From Hyphomicrobium_A sp963812795 (lineage in GTDB: Bacteria; Pseudomonadota; Alphaproteobacteria; Rhizobiales; Hyphomicrobiaceae), in assembly GCA_963812795.1 (NCBI GenBank), contig CAWEWG010000014.1, positions 124,001 to 188,000 on the forward strand: a stretch of DNA of 64,000 nucleotides, read 5' to 3'. A program made the translations under genes and the position numbers. Each line of letters begins with the position of its first letter. Positions within the stretch are counted from its first letter, which is position 1. Below the pieces are notes generated by a model. It saw nothing but the letters and a program-made list of their open reading frames with translations, was not told where the DNA came from and did not search any database. This document shows, in pieces, positions 31,054 through 42,246 of this stretch.

Positions 31054-33312
31054 ATGTATCTGCGTTTCTTTGGCCGCTCTGCGGCTGCTGTGTCGTGCGT
31101 TGTGTGGACCCTCGGTGCACACGCCCAAGAGGCCAGCCCTCCGCCAACTCCGCCCCCCGCCGCAACGACGACACCGCCGGAAAGCAAGGGTGCGGTGCCG
31201 TTGCCGACGTTGCAGGTGGAATCCGCTCCCAAACCGAAAGTCGCCAAGAAGAAATCGGCGGCGAAATCGGCCGCCAAGCAATCTCCTGCGCCGCAGCCCG
31301 CTCCTAGCGCCCCTATGCCGGTGACGGCGCCGTCAACAGAAGGTCTCACAGGAGAGCTACTGCGCGCCTCGCGCCAGGAGACGAGCGGCGTAACGAGCTT
31401 CAGCGCCGCCGAAGTCGAGCGCTCGAATGGGACGAACCTCTACGACGTCATCAGCTCGACGCCGAACCTCACCCCGGCGGCGGGTGGCGCAACGCTTCCC
31501 GCCATTCGCGGCGAGAGCGCCGGACCGTCCGATCTGGGCGGCACCCTGCTGTATGGTACCTCGCCGCAGATCGCCTTGATCGCCGATGACATCGCGCGCG
31601 TCACATCCTACTCGAACGCGTCGTTCACGAACCTGTACGACGTGAAGTGGGTCGACGTGCTCAAGGGGCCGCAGCCGGCCATGGTCGGAACCAATGCGTT
31701 CGCCGGCGCCTACGTCGTCAAGACCAACGACCCCGGGTTCAAGTGGTACAGCGAGTCATTTTCCGAGGTGACGTGGAGTGAAGTCACCGGCGTCAACTAT
31801 CGGGTCGCCGGCGTCGCCAATGCCCCGCTCTCCTCCGAGGCGGCGATGCGCCTCGTCGTCCAGTTCGAGGACGGCGACGATCCGTTCGACGTGCGCGTCA
31901 AGGGCGTCATTCCTCCGGCCGGAAAGGACATCGAGGCGATCAACGACTTCACGACGCTCAATCTGCGCGGCAAGTTCCTCGTCGAGCCCGACAACGTTCC
32001 GGGATTGAGCATCCTGGCGACGGCCGAATACCAGCAAGGCATCGATAACGCATTCAATTCGTTCGTCGACAAACCCTCGACCAGCGGCTTCCGTTACAGG
32101 GATCGCGTTTCCGTCTACGGCAATGACATCCGCATCTTCGACACGGAAGCCTGGGTCGGCGGCCTCACCGCGACCTACGCGCTGTCGTCGCGCGAAGAGC
32201 TGAAGTCTGTCACCAGCTACGTGTGGGACAACTTCGCCAGCGCTCCGCAGAGCGTCGGCACGAAGATCAATGATGTTACCGAGACGCGCTTTGCGCAGGA
32301 CCTCGTCTATGGCTTCCGCGGCGTCAATCAGTTGACCGGCGTCGTCGGCGTGTCGGTGACGCAGGACAACCGCTACTACAAGGTGACCGCTCCGATCACG
32401 CTGGTGCAGGACTTCGAGATCGAGAACCAAGCGGTTTACGCCGACGTGGCCTGGAACTTTGCCCCGCGCTTCGATCTGTTGTTCGGCGGCCGCATCGACC
32501 ATCGCCGCGACGACCGATCGACATTCTACGATACGGCGGCGCCGGCCCCCGGGGTGACGCGCCCGTATCAGGACGAAGAAACCTACCTGCTGCCCAAAAT
32601 CGGGCTTCAGTATCACCTCGGCATCAGCGAGACGATCGCCGCAACGGTGCGCAAGGGCTACAATCCCGGCGGCGCCTTCGTTAACATCTACACCGGCGCC
32701 TATTTCGAGTTCCAAGACGAGACGATGTGGACGTACGAGGTCGCCTATCGCAACCGGCTGCTGCAGGACAAGCTGTCGGTGGGCGTGACGGCCTACTACA
32801 ACGACTACAAGGACAAGCAGCTCTTCATCTCGCCGACGCCGTTCAACTACACGATTTTCAACGAGCCGAAGGCGCGCTCGTATGGCGTCGAGTTCGAGGC
32901 AAACGCGGCAGTCACCGATGATCTCGACGTGCGGGCCGGGCTCGGCCTGCAGCAAACCGAACTCCTCGACATCACGCCTGCCACATTGGCGGTGGTCAAA
33001 GGCCCCGACTTTGGCATGGACCCGGCGGTGACGCCGTCGATCGCGCTGGCCTGGCGGCCGCTGACCGGCGTCGAGCTGTCGAGCAAGCTGATGTACGTCA
33101 GCTCGTACTACAGCTACATCAACGCGCCCGCCAACAAAGCCGGCGATTACACGCTGCTGGATATCGGCGCGAGCTACACGATGGGGCCGATCGTTGCCCG
33201 CGCCTTCATCAACAACGTCACCGACGAGGTCGCGGCATCGACGGTGTACGAATTCGGCGCCACGCTGCTGCCGCCACGCACCTTCGGAAGTTCTCTCAAG
33301 GTGAGCTTCTAG
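31054..33312 (+). CDS. TonB-dependent outer-membrane receptor
   Basis: 752 residues. Signal peptide ending GAHA. An unusual linker of about 80 residues follows, rich in Pro, Ala and Lys (KPKVAKKKSAAKSAAK) and containing LPTLQVES, a possible TonB-box area. The plug domain runs from about 112 (VTSFSAAEVERSNGTNLYDV, VDVLKGPQPAMVGTNAFAG), then the 22-strand barrel. The C-terminus is RTFGSSLKVSF, with the terminal aromatic needed for assembly. Likely imports a ferric siderophore with the divergent PepSY operon; the ligand is unknown. Confidence 0.92.
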   Translation: MYLRFFGRSAAAVSCVVWTLGAHAQEASPPPTPPPAATTTPPESKGAVPLPTLQVESAPKPKVAKKKSAAKSAAKQSPAPQPAPSAPMPVTAPSTEGLTGELLRASRQETSGVTSFSAAEVERSNGTNLYDVISSTPNLTPAAGGATLPAIRGESAGPSDLGGTLLYGTSPQIALIADDIARVTSYSNASFTNLYDVKWVDVLKGPQPAMVGTNAFAGAYVVKTNDPGFKWYSESFSEVTWSEVTGVNYRVAGVANAPLSSEAAMRLVVQFEDGDDPFDVRVKGVIPPAGKDIEAINDFTTLNLRGKFLVEPDNVPGLSILATAEYQQGIDNAFNSFVDKPSTSGFRYRDRVSVYGNDIRIFDTEAWVGGLTATYALSSREELKSVTSYVWDNFASAPQSVGTKINDVTETRFAQDLVYGFRGVNQLTGVVGVSVTQDNRYYKVTAPITLVQDFEIENQAVYADVAWNFAPRFDLLFGGRIDHRRDDRSTFYDTAAPAPGVTRPYQDEETYLLPKIGLQYHLGISETIAATVRKGYNPGGAFVNIYTGAYFEFQDETMWTYEVAYRNRLLQDKLSVGVTAYYNDYKDKQLFISPTPFNYTIFNEPKARSYGVEFEANAAVTDDLDVRAGLGLQQTELLDITPATLAVVKGPDFGMDPAVTPSIALAWRPLTGVELSSKLMYVSSYYSYINAPANKAGDYTLLDIGASYTMGPIVARAFINNVTDEVAASTVYEFGATLLPPRTFGSSLKVSF

Positions 33313-33325
33313 GGCAGGTGAGCGG

Positions 33326-33790
33326 CTAGGCCTTGCGGGCGGCGATGGCGGCGAGTGCGCGTTGGCGCGCTTGCCCGCGCTCCTTGTCGGGGACGTGGAT
33401 CAACCCGGCGATCTGACGCAAAAGCATGTCCTCGTGCGGATCGAGCACGCCGTCGGAGTAGGCGACGCTCCACATCATCTCGATGATTTCCGTGCGTTCC
33501 TCGATGCTCATCTGTTTGCAGATCGCATTGGTGAACGGGAAATACTGGGCCGAATACTCCACCTTCCGCTGCGCCTCGGCGATGACGCTGTTCACGGCCT
33601 CGCGGCTGAGGTCGAACTTGGATACCAAAAGCGCTTCGATGGCGGCACGTTCTGCCGCGTCGAAATCGCTGTCCATGCGCGCCGCTTCGATGAGCAGCGC
33701 CGCCACCGCGAACTGCATGTCGTCGGGCGCGCCGGCGTTCGCGGCGGGAGCGCTGCGCCCGGCGAGGAAGTCGACAAGTCGATCGAGCAT
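33326..33790 (-). CDS. TerB-like helical protein
   Basis: 154 residues from the ATG at 33790. Resembles the TerB/DjlA N-terminal fold: acidic metal-site pairs in ARMDSDFDAAERAAIEALL and YSDGVLDPHEDMLLRQIAGL, each helix-loop-helix. Many such genes are unrelated to tellurite resistance. Convergent with the TonB receptor, 13 nt apart. Confidence 0.82.
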   Translation of the reverse strand: MLDRLVDFLAGRSAPAANAGAPDDMQFAVAALLIEAARMDSDFDAAERAAIEALLVSKFDLSREAVNSVIAEAQRKVEYSAQYFPFTNAICKQMSIEERTEIIEMMWSVAYSDGVLDPHEDMLLRQIAGLIHVPDKERGQARQRALAAIAARKA

Positions 33791-33918
33791 GGTCCGCCTC
33801 GTTACTAAGGTTCGCGCGGCACCTTTATCGCGTGCCTGCCGGGTGGACAACCAATTGAACCGCGGCGCGGCCCATGCGTTCTCTCCGATACTGCCCAACT
33901 TGGCACGGAGACGTGTAC

Positions 33919-34350
33919 ATGTCGGATAAGGATGACATCAACTACCTCCTGGCGCGGTATGAGCGCGCCATCCATGACAAAGACGCCGCCGCGGTCATTG
34001 CCTGCTACAGCGAAAATGCCGTCGCCTATGACCTAGCGCCACCCCTGGCGCTCGGGGCTCGCTCGCTCACAGACCCGGCCGGCCTAGAGGAGTGGTTCGC
34101 GACTTGGGACACCCCGATCAACTCGGTGGCCAAGCACAAGCACGTTAGCGCTGACGAAAACCTTGCCTACGCATTTGCGCTGCGGCACATGACGGGGCGT
34201 AAAAAGTCCGGCGAGAATGTCGATCTGTGGTTTCGCGCCACCGCAACGATGAGCAAAGAGCACGGCGCCTGGAAGATCACGCACGTCCACAACTCGGTCC
34301 CCTTCGCCATGGACGGAAGCGGAAAGGCCGAGCTGAACCTCAAACCGTAG
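33919..34350 (+). CDS. SnoaL/DUF4440-like (NTF2-fold) protein
   Basis: 143 residues. N-terminal INYLLARYERAIHDKDAAAV and ACYSENAVAYDLAPPL followed by LEEWFATWDTPI, and the C-terminal beta strand GAWKITHVHNSVPFAM, mark the NTF2-like fold used by ketosteroid isomerases and small hydrolases. ATG 33919 with CGGAG 8 nt upstream. No substrate can be inferred. Confidence 0.82.
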   Translation: MSDKDDINYLLARYERAIHDKDAAAVIACYSENAVAYDLAPPLALGARSLTDPAGLEEWFATWDTPINSVAKHKHVSADENLAYAFALRHMTGRKKSGENVDLWFRATATMSKEHGAWKITHVHNSVPFAMDGSGKAELNLKP

Positions 34351-34399
34351 GCGTTGCCGCCGAAGGTCTGAGCTGGATCAAGGGATCTCTTGCGCGCCG

Positions 34400-34705
34400 T
34401 CAGCCGGCGCAGGCCTGGTACTTGTCCCACCACACTGGGTTGCCGGTGGCGACGGCGATATTGCGCAGGCACACGCAATCGCCGTAGGCGCAAGCGGAAC
34501 GATAGGCGCGCGGGCTGTTGTAGTAGCGGACGCTGCCGTCATAGGCGCGCGGGACGCTGCGATAGGATTTCCTGTAGTGGCGCGGGGCCGCGTAGCCGTC
34601 GCGATGCCACCAACCGCCGGCCGTGGCCGGGGACACCATGGCCGGTGCCAGGGCCGCTGCGCATGCCGCAATAAATACGGCGCCTAAGACTGCTGAGCGC
34701 TTCAT
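34400..34705 (-). CDS. Small secreted cysteine-containing protein
   Basis: 101 residues with GGAGG before the ATG at 34705. Signal peptide AVLGAVFIAACAAALAPAMV cut near ATAGG. The mature part is rich in Tyr, Arg and Ser (HYRKSYRSVPRAYDGSVRYY) and ends in a conserved-looking CAYGDCVCLRNIAVATG, then WWDKYQACAG. It belongs with widespread uncharacterised Hyphomicrobiales exported proteins. It resembles in style, but not sequence, the secreted repeat protein at 3752-4117. Confidence 0.7.
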   Translation of the reverse strand: MKRSAVLGAVFIAACAAALAPAMVSPATAGGWWHRDGYAAPRHYRKSYRSVPRAYDGSVRYYNSPRAYRSACAYGDCVCLRNIAVATGNPVWWDKYQACAG

Positions 34706-34849
34706 CGAGGCCTCCTGAGCGAGCGCCGGTAAATCGGCGATGGCACAACCGCCGGCCAAGCCGAACGGCAAAGGGTTGGCCTCCAGTATTACGCCTCTTG
34801 GTAAACAATTCCACGTCCGCACCGGCCGCCCCGGCGCACCCCGCGCAAC

Positions 34850-34884
34850 AAAAAAGGCGCCGGAGGCTAGCCCCGGCGCCTTTT
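34850..34884 (-). terminator. Terminator of clpS-clpA
   Basis: 12-bp stem including A/T ends (34852-34863 with 34873-34884), loop of 9 nt. On the minus strand it ends in TTTTTT. It could also act on the plus strand. Confidence 0.85.
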
Positions 34885-34905
34885 GTTTCGGTGTCGTGAA
34901 GCGCG

Positions 34906-37359
<2,454 letters not shown>

Positions 37360-37366
37360 GGCTGAC

Positions 37367-37780
37367 CTACTCTTTCTCCATAGTGCACTGTAGAGGATGA
37401 CCGTTCTGTCGTGAAAAATCCATGACCTGCGTTACCTTAGTCTCTGCGACCTCGTAGGGGTAAACCCCGCAGATGCCGACCCCCTTGTGGTGCACGTGAA
37501 GCATAATGCGCGTCGCCTCGTCGCGTCCCTTGGCAAAGTACTTTTCGAGCACGAGCACGACGAATTCCATCGGCGTGTAGTCGTCATTCAACAGAAGAAC
37601 CTTGTAGAGGCTCGGCTTCTTGGTTTTCGGCCGAGTCTTCGTGGCGATGCCGGTACGGCCGTCCTCGTTGCCCCGATCTTTGCCCGGCGGCTCCCGTCGT
37701 GGTGGGTCGCGGCTCGGGGGATCGTTCTTCGCGCCCGCCCACTCGCCACCGGTGTTGCCCAGCGTCAGCGTCTTGCCCAT
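37367..37780 (-). CDS. clpS: ClpA adaptor ClpS
   Basis: 137 residues from the ATG at 37780. The C-terminal ClpS domain is clear: LYKVLLLNDDYTPMEFVVLV, MLHVHHKGVGICGVYPYEVA, ending QNGHPLQCTMEKE. It recognises N-degron substrates and delivers them to ClpA. The first 45 residues are a disordered Pro/Arg/Asp-rich extension. Cotranscribed with clpA. Confidence 0.95.
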   Translation of the reverse strand: MGKTLTLGNTGGEWAGAKNDPPSRDPPRREPPGKDRGNEDGRTGIATKTRPKTKKPSLYKVLLLNDDYTPMEFVVLVLEKYFAKGRDEATRIMLHVHHKGVGICGVYPYEVAETKVTQVMDFSRQNGHPLQCTMEKE

Positions 37781-37994
37781 CCGTGCCAACGTCCGTCCAA
37801 GGGTCGCGCTTGCCGCGTCGGCCCACCTGATACAACTGCGCATCCGCGCTTTGCGATCCCTCACGATACGCAACGCCACCGGCGGCTGCAAACTGGCTGG
37901 GCAGCGGCCCCAACTTGCCTAACAGCGCCGGACGTCGACTGGTAAAGCGCTGAACGCGGGCCCGGAGGCATATGATGGGGATGCAAGAGGACAC

Positions 37995-38020
37995 AAAAAA
38001 GGCCCGGCATGCGCCGAGCC
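37995..38020 (-). terminator. Terminator of the phasin gene
   Basis: 8-bp stem with one wobble (38001-38008 with 38013-38020), 4-nt loop, then six T on the minus strand. Confidence 0.85.
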
Positions 38021-38060
38021 CATGTTTTCATTGCCGCAGCCGATAGCCGCTAACGCCGGC

Positions 38061-38390
38061 TCAGCCGCCGTTTTGCAGCATCTTCTCGACCGGCTTGTAG
38101 GCCTCTTTGGCCATCGAGGCGTACATGCCACCGATCTTGGACATCTGCTGCATATAATCGTCGTAAGCGCGCTTGGCGAAGGTCGTCTGGATCTCGACGG
38201 CCTGCTCGACCGACTTCGACGATATGAGCTTTTCGAAGGTGGTGGTGCTCTCCTCGAATGAGCGCTTGGTGTAGTCGCTCATCTCGGCGGCGATGGCCTG
38301 CCAGTTCTTGTTCCACTCGCCGAAAATCTTCATGGCGCTGTCGACATTGGTCTGACCGAGCTTCTGCATGTCCTCGAAATTCCTGATCAT
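38061..38390 (-). CDS. Phasin-family protein
   Basis: 109 residues, almost all helix, with the phasin pattern NVDSAMKIFGEWNKNWQAIA, FEESTTTFEKLISSKSVEQA, and QTTFAKRAYDDYMQQMSKIG. Coats polyhydroxyalkanoate granules or acts as a granule-associated chaperone. Single gene with its own terminator and a TGC-rich upstream region. Confidence 0.9.
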   Translation of the reverse strand: MIRNFEDMQKLGQTNVDSAMKIFGEWNKNWQAIAAEMSDYTKRSFEESTTTFEKLISSKSVEQAVEIQTTFAKRAYDDYMQQMSKIGGMYASMAKEAYKPVEKMLQNGG

Positions 38391-38480
38391 GGTGCCATCC
38401 GTGTCCTAGAGACTGACGAAAAAAGATGCGCAGTGCCCCCGGCCCCATTCCAGGACCTCACCCATGGGCCATTTTTATAA

Positions 38481-38517
38481 GCAATGCACAATTTTTCAAG
38501 CTCTTTTTGCAATGCAA
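38481..38517 (-). promoter_or_regulatory. Repeated TGCATTGC sites upstream of the phasin gene
   Basis: On the minus strand TGCATTGC occurs twice, within TTGCATTGCAA (38507-38517) and TTGTGCATTGC (38481-38491), in an AT-rich stretch about 90-130 nt before the phasin ATG. TGC/GCA-rich palindromes are the kind of site bound by PhaR repressors. The rest of the 38391-38767 gap shows no gene. Confidence 0.4.
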
Positions 38518-38767
38518 TATAGATCGCGCACCCAACCCCGATTAACCGGGACGAAGCACCCGCGCGGCTATGGTCGCCCGCGGACAGGTTCATCGCTGCA
38601 TCGTCGGGCGGGTGTCGGAAGGCGCCGTAAAGAGGCCCTAAAACGATGCTCCTTTTGAGCACCGTCCGGCGCTTGCGGAGGTCACGAGGGGATCTGGCTA
38701 ACCCCTTCCATTTACGTCCTTTTCATGCGCGGCCGTCGGCGCCGCACAGCGTAGAGATTGTCGGGTG

Positions 38768-40327
38768 ATGCACGCAGCGTTGAAGTCCACCAGCCGCTCT
38801 CGACGTCTTGCCAACGCGATGGTCGCCGTCGGCGCGACCGTTAGCGCAATGGCAACCATGATCCCATCTGCCGCCGCCGATCCGAAGGCAGCGTCCATGG
38901 TCGTCGACGCCAATACCGGTGCCGTGCTGCACAATCGCGCAGGCGACGAAAAGGTCTATCCGGCCTCGCTCACCAAGATGATGACCCTCTACATGACCTT
39001 CGAGCTCATCGAGCTCGGGCGGCTCGACTACGACAGCAAGATCAAGATGACGCAGGAGGGCGCCGACGCCGCCCCCTCGAAGCTGGAGCTGGAGCCCGGC
39101 GAGGAGCTGACGGTCCTCAGCGCCATCAAGGCCCTGATCACCAAGTCGGCGAACGACGTTGCCATTGCGCTGGCCATGCACATCGGCGGCACCGAGACCA
39201 ACTTCGCCCGTCTGATGACGAACAAGGCGCGCGACCTTGGCATGCCGAACACCACCTTCCGCAATGCCTCGGGCCTGCCCGATCCCGAGCAGACGACGAC
39301 GGCGCGCGACATGATCACGCTCGGGTTGCGCCTGCAGGACGACTTCCCGCGCCATTACCGGCTGTTCTCCACGCGCAGCTTCACCTACGGCGGCAAGAAC
39401 TTCCGCAACCACAATACGCTGCTCGCCCGCTATAGCGGCACCGACGGCATCAAGACGGGCTACACGCGCGCCTCCGGCTTCAACCTCGTGACGTCGGTGC
39501 GGCGCGACGGCAAGCATCTCGTCGCCGCGGTATTCGGTGGCGACACGGCGCGCGAGCGCAACACCAAGATGCAGTCGCTGCTCAATGCCGCGTTTCCCAA
39601 GGCGTCGACAAAGGTAACGCGCAAGCCGGCGCTCGTCGCCCGCGCGCCGCAGCCGGCGCGTGCCGCAAGGTCCCCCATACAAGTCGCCGCGGCAGCGCCC
39701 GCGCCGCAGCCGCTACCGCCGCCCGCCGCTGTGCCGCCGTCGGCGCGTGAACGCGATACCGCGATCGCCGTCGCCAGAGTCCGCCCGGTGCGCATCGGCA
39801 GCGAGCCGCGGGGCGCGCGCGTCGAACGCATCGAGGTCGCCCCGAGCGCACCGCAGCCCATGTTCGCCGTTGCCGGCGCGGGCGGAGCGATGCCGGCGCC
39901 GCGTGCACCCGCTCCTTCCAGCCAGGCCTTTCCGCGCTTTGTCCCCGAAACGGGTGCGCTGCAACCATCGACGTTGCAGGCGCAGGCGGCGCAGCTGGAA
40001 GCCGGCAATGAGCCGCCGGCACCGCGCCCCCTCGCCGCCTTGGCACCGGAAAAACCCCGCGCCGCCAGCGCGCGCGCGGGCGGACCGTTTGAAATTCAGA
40101 TAGGGGCATTCGGCGATTCCGCCGAGGCGGAGCGGCGCATGGCGGCCGCACGCGAGCGGGCGGGCGGCATGCTAGACGCCTATCGCGGCGTCGCCATCCC
40201 GGTGCAGAGCGGCGCCAGCAAGCTCTATCGCGCGCGCTTCCGCGGCTTCGATGCAACCGCCGCCAACGACACCTGCTCGCGCCTGCGCAGCTTGAAGATC
40301 GATTGCTTCGTCATCCGCTCCGAATAG
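38768..40327 (+). CDS. D-alanyl-D-alanine carboxypeptidase with SPOR domain
   Basis: 519 residues. Penicillin-binding serine peptidase of the DacA type: S67-x-x-K70 (PASLTKM), S127-A-N129 and K229-T-G231. A signal peptide precedes. After the catalytic domain comes a roughly 180-residue Pro/Ala-rich linker, then a C-terminal SPOR domain (FEIQIGAFGDSAEAERRMAA, KLYRARFRGF) that would target denuded septal glycan. Trims peptide stems, probably at division sites. The ATG at 38768 follows a GTG at 38765. Confidence 0.93.
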   Translation: MHAALKSTSRSRRLANAMVAVGATVSAMATMIPSAAADPKAASMVVDANTGAVLHNRAGDEKVYPASLTKMMTLYMTFELIELGRLDYDSKIKMTQEGADAAPSKLELEPGEELTVLSAIKALITKSANDVAIALAMHIGGTETNFARLMTNKARDLGMPNTTFRNASGLPDPEQTTTARDMITLGLRLQDDFPRHYRLFSTRSFTYGGKNFRNHNTLLARYSGTDGIKTGYTRASGFNLVTSVRRDGKHLVAAVFGGDTARERNTKMQSLLNAAFPKASTKVTRKPALVARAPQPARAARSPIQVAAAAPAPQPLPPPAAVPPSARERDTAIAVARVRPVRIGSEPRGARVERIEVAPSAPQPMFAVAGAGGAMPAPRAPAPSSQAFPRFVPETGALQPSTLQAQAAQLEAGNEPPAPRPLAALAPEKPRAASARAGGPFEIQIGAFGDSAEAERRMAAARERAGGMLDAYRGVAIPVQSGASKLYRARFRGFDATAANDTCSRLRSLKIDCFVIRSE

Positions 40328-40350
40328 CCGTTGCCGGCCGAGCCGCCTGC

Positions 40351-40629
40351 TCAATGGTGAGCCGGCGCTTTGATGAAACCGAAGTAGAGACACAGCAGGA
40401 AGAGTACGAAGTGAATGGCGGAGCGAACGCCGCTGCTTTCGGGCGTCGCTACAATGTCCGCGCCCAGAATCGGCACCGCGACATCGGCAAGATAGAGATA
40501 GAACAATATGCCTGAGCTCACAAAGAAGGCACCCGCCAGGAATTTGCGAGCGTCCCTGTTCCGCCACGCGAACCAGAGCGCACCGACCGCGGCGATAATC
40601 CCTGCGATCACATAGACCATGATGAACAC
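40351..40629 (-). CDS. Small membrane protein, unknown function
   Basis: 92 residues from a GTG with GGAGGA 11 nt upstream. Three hydrophobic segments (about 4-21, 30-49 and 72-88) with an internal conserved-looking VPILGADIVATPESSGVRSA. Not recognised. Convergent with the carboxypeptidase gene; the next gene upstream on the same strand starts at 41370. Confidence 0.6.
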   Translation of the reverse strand: MFIMVYVIAGIIAAVGALWFAWRNRDARKFLAGAFFVSSGILFYLYLADVAVPILGADIVATPESSGVRSAIHFVLFLLCLYFGFIKAPAHH

Positions 40630-40662
40630 AGTGTGTTCCTCCCGCTGGGCTTCACTTTGGCG

Positions 40663-41370
40663 CTAGAGCGCCGCCAGCGCCACGTCCTTGGCCTCGTTGA
40701 TCTTGGCGGCAAGGTAGGTCGAGCCGCCGCGATCGGGATGCAACCGCAGCATCAGCTCGCGATGCGCGCGGCGAATGGCATCCTCGTCGGCACCAGGCGC
40801 GAGGCCGAGGATCTCCAAAGCTTCATCCTCGGTCATGCGCCCGTCGGGGCCGCGGCTCATGTCGGATTCCCCGCGCGCCATGTCCTCGCGCCAGGTGGGA
40901 TGGATGCGGTCGAGGTAGGCTTCGACGAGTTGCGCCGATTGGTGGTCCGTATGCCGGCAGTCCTGCCATAGCAGCCCGAGATCGGCAGGGCCGAGGCTCG
41001 CCAGATCGCGGCCGGCGAACATGCCTTTCAGCACGCGCCCGTGCATCTCGCCGGTGTCGTGGTCGAGCTCCATCTCCAGATGATCGGTCTCGACGCGCGA
41101 GGTTTGCCCCGGCGAGCGCCGCGCGTTGCCGCCCCCGCCCAGCCACGGTGGCAGCGTGCGACCCCAGATGAGCCACGAGCCGAACATGCCGAGCGGAACG
41201 GCGAGTACCTCGATCCCGCGTAGCATCAGGAGCCCCGCCGCGAGCAGCGACACCGCGCCCCCGCCGATGCGCAATCGGCGCGCGACGTTGGTAGGGTTCG
41301 CCTGCGCGAAGGCGCGCATGGCAAGGAGCGCAAGGGCGAGCGCGGCCAGTCCGAGGATGAGATAGCCCAT
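40663..41370 (-). CDS. Membrane-anchored J-domain protein
   Basis: 235 residues. Two N-terminal membrane helices (about 2-21 and 36-70), a cytoplasmic linker, then a C-terminal J-domain with EALEILGLAPGADEDAIRRA and H211-P-D213 in LHPDRGG, which stimulates DnaK. The layout is like the mitochondrial Tim14/Pam18 type, with the J-domain last. Its ATG overlaps the stop of the VWA gene (TGATG), so the two are coupled. Confidence 0.85.
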   Translation of the reverse strand: MGYLILGLAALALALLAMRAFAQANPTNVARRLRIGGGAVSLLAAGLLMLRGIEVLAVPLGMFGSWLIWGRTLPPWLGGGGNARRSPGQTSRVETDHLEMELDHDTGEMHGRVLKGMFAGRDLASLGPADLGLLWQDCRHTDHQSAQLVEAYLDRIHPTWREDMARGESDMSRGPDGRMTEDEALEILGLAPGADEDAIRRAHRELMLRLHPDRGGSTYLAAKINEAKDVALAAL

Positions 41371-42173
41371 CAGGCGCCGGTCGCCCCGCTGCTGAGCTGC
41401 TCGAGCAGCAGACGTGCGCCGGCGCCTTCGCTCTTGCCGCTGAGCGCCAGCAGCGCCTTGCGACCGCCGGCGGCGTAGACGGCAACGGCAGTGAGCAGAT
41501 CGCGCAACTGACGCGCCGAGCCCGGGTCGAAACGGCAGAAGGCGCCCTTGGTCAGCCGCGCAATCTCGCGAAAGCCGCGCGCCGCCGTCTCGTCGCGCCC
41601 CTCCTGGAAGGCGAACACGGGGACGCCGAGGAGGCCGAGCTCGCCGGCGCGCGCGCACAGCCGGTCGACGTCCTCCTCCATGCTGTCGCCGACGTAGACG
41701 AGGGCGTTGACCTTGCGCCGCCGGCTTTCATCGAGGGCGTGGGTGAGCACCTTGCCGATCTGCGTCAGACCGCCCTCGCAAGCAACGCCGCGCATCAGGC
41801 GGGCAAGCGCATCGGGATCGGACACCCATTTCGAGGCGCGGCATTCGCCCATGCCGCGGAAGTAGATGAGCTGCACGTCGAGGCCGCCCACCTCTTTCAC
41901 GGCCGCGAACATCTCGCCCTGCAGCTTCAGCGCCATGTCCCACGTCGGCGCCCGGCTCATGGTGGCATCCATGGCGAAGACGAGACGGCCGCGCTCGCCG
42001 GTGGCGGCGGGCCCCAGCGACTTCATCTTGGCGATGAACGCGGCGACGTCGGTATCGGCCGACGCTTCGCGCGCCGGCACGCCGCCGGTGGCGGGCGAGG
42101 TCGCCGGCGCAGCGGTACGGGTGGCGCCCGGGGCGGTGGCAGGTGTGGTGTCGGTTGGCTTACGCGTGATCAT
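41370..42173 (-). CDS. VWA-like domain protein
   Basis: 267 residues from the ATG at 42173. After a 45-residue Thr/Ala/Pro-rich tail comes a von Willebrand A-type fold: GRLVFAMDATMSRAPTWDMA has D69-x-T71-x-S73, a MIDAS variant. Further on are NALVYVGDSMEEDVDRLCAR and GVPVFAFQEGRDE. It was probably a metal-dependent protein interaction module. No signal peptide, so cytosolic. Coupled to the membrane J-domain gene. Confidence 0.8.
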   Translation of the reverse strand: MITRKPTDTTPATAPGATRTAAPATSPATGGVPAREASADTDVAAFIAKMKSLGPAATGERGRLVFAMDATMSRAPTWDMALKLQGEMFAAVKEVGGLDVQLIYFRGMGECRASKWVSDPDALARLMRGVACEGGLTQIGKVLTHALDESRRRKVNALVYVGDSMEEDVDRLCARAGELGLLGVPVFAFQEGRDETAARGFREIARLTKGAFCRFDPGSARQLRDLLTAVAVYAAGGRKALLALSGKSEGAGARLLLEQLSSGATGA

Positions 42174-42246
42174 CCTTAAGCCCAGTAGACGAGCCATTCG
42201 CCTAGAGCATGGCGATCCGCGCCCCGGCCGGCAATATCCCCCGGCC

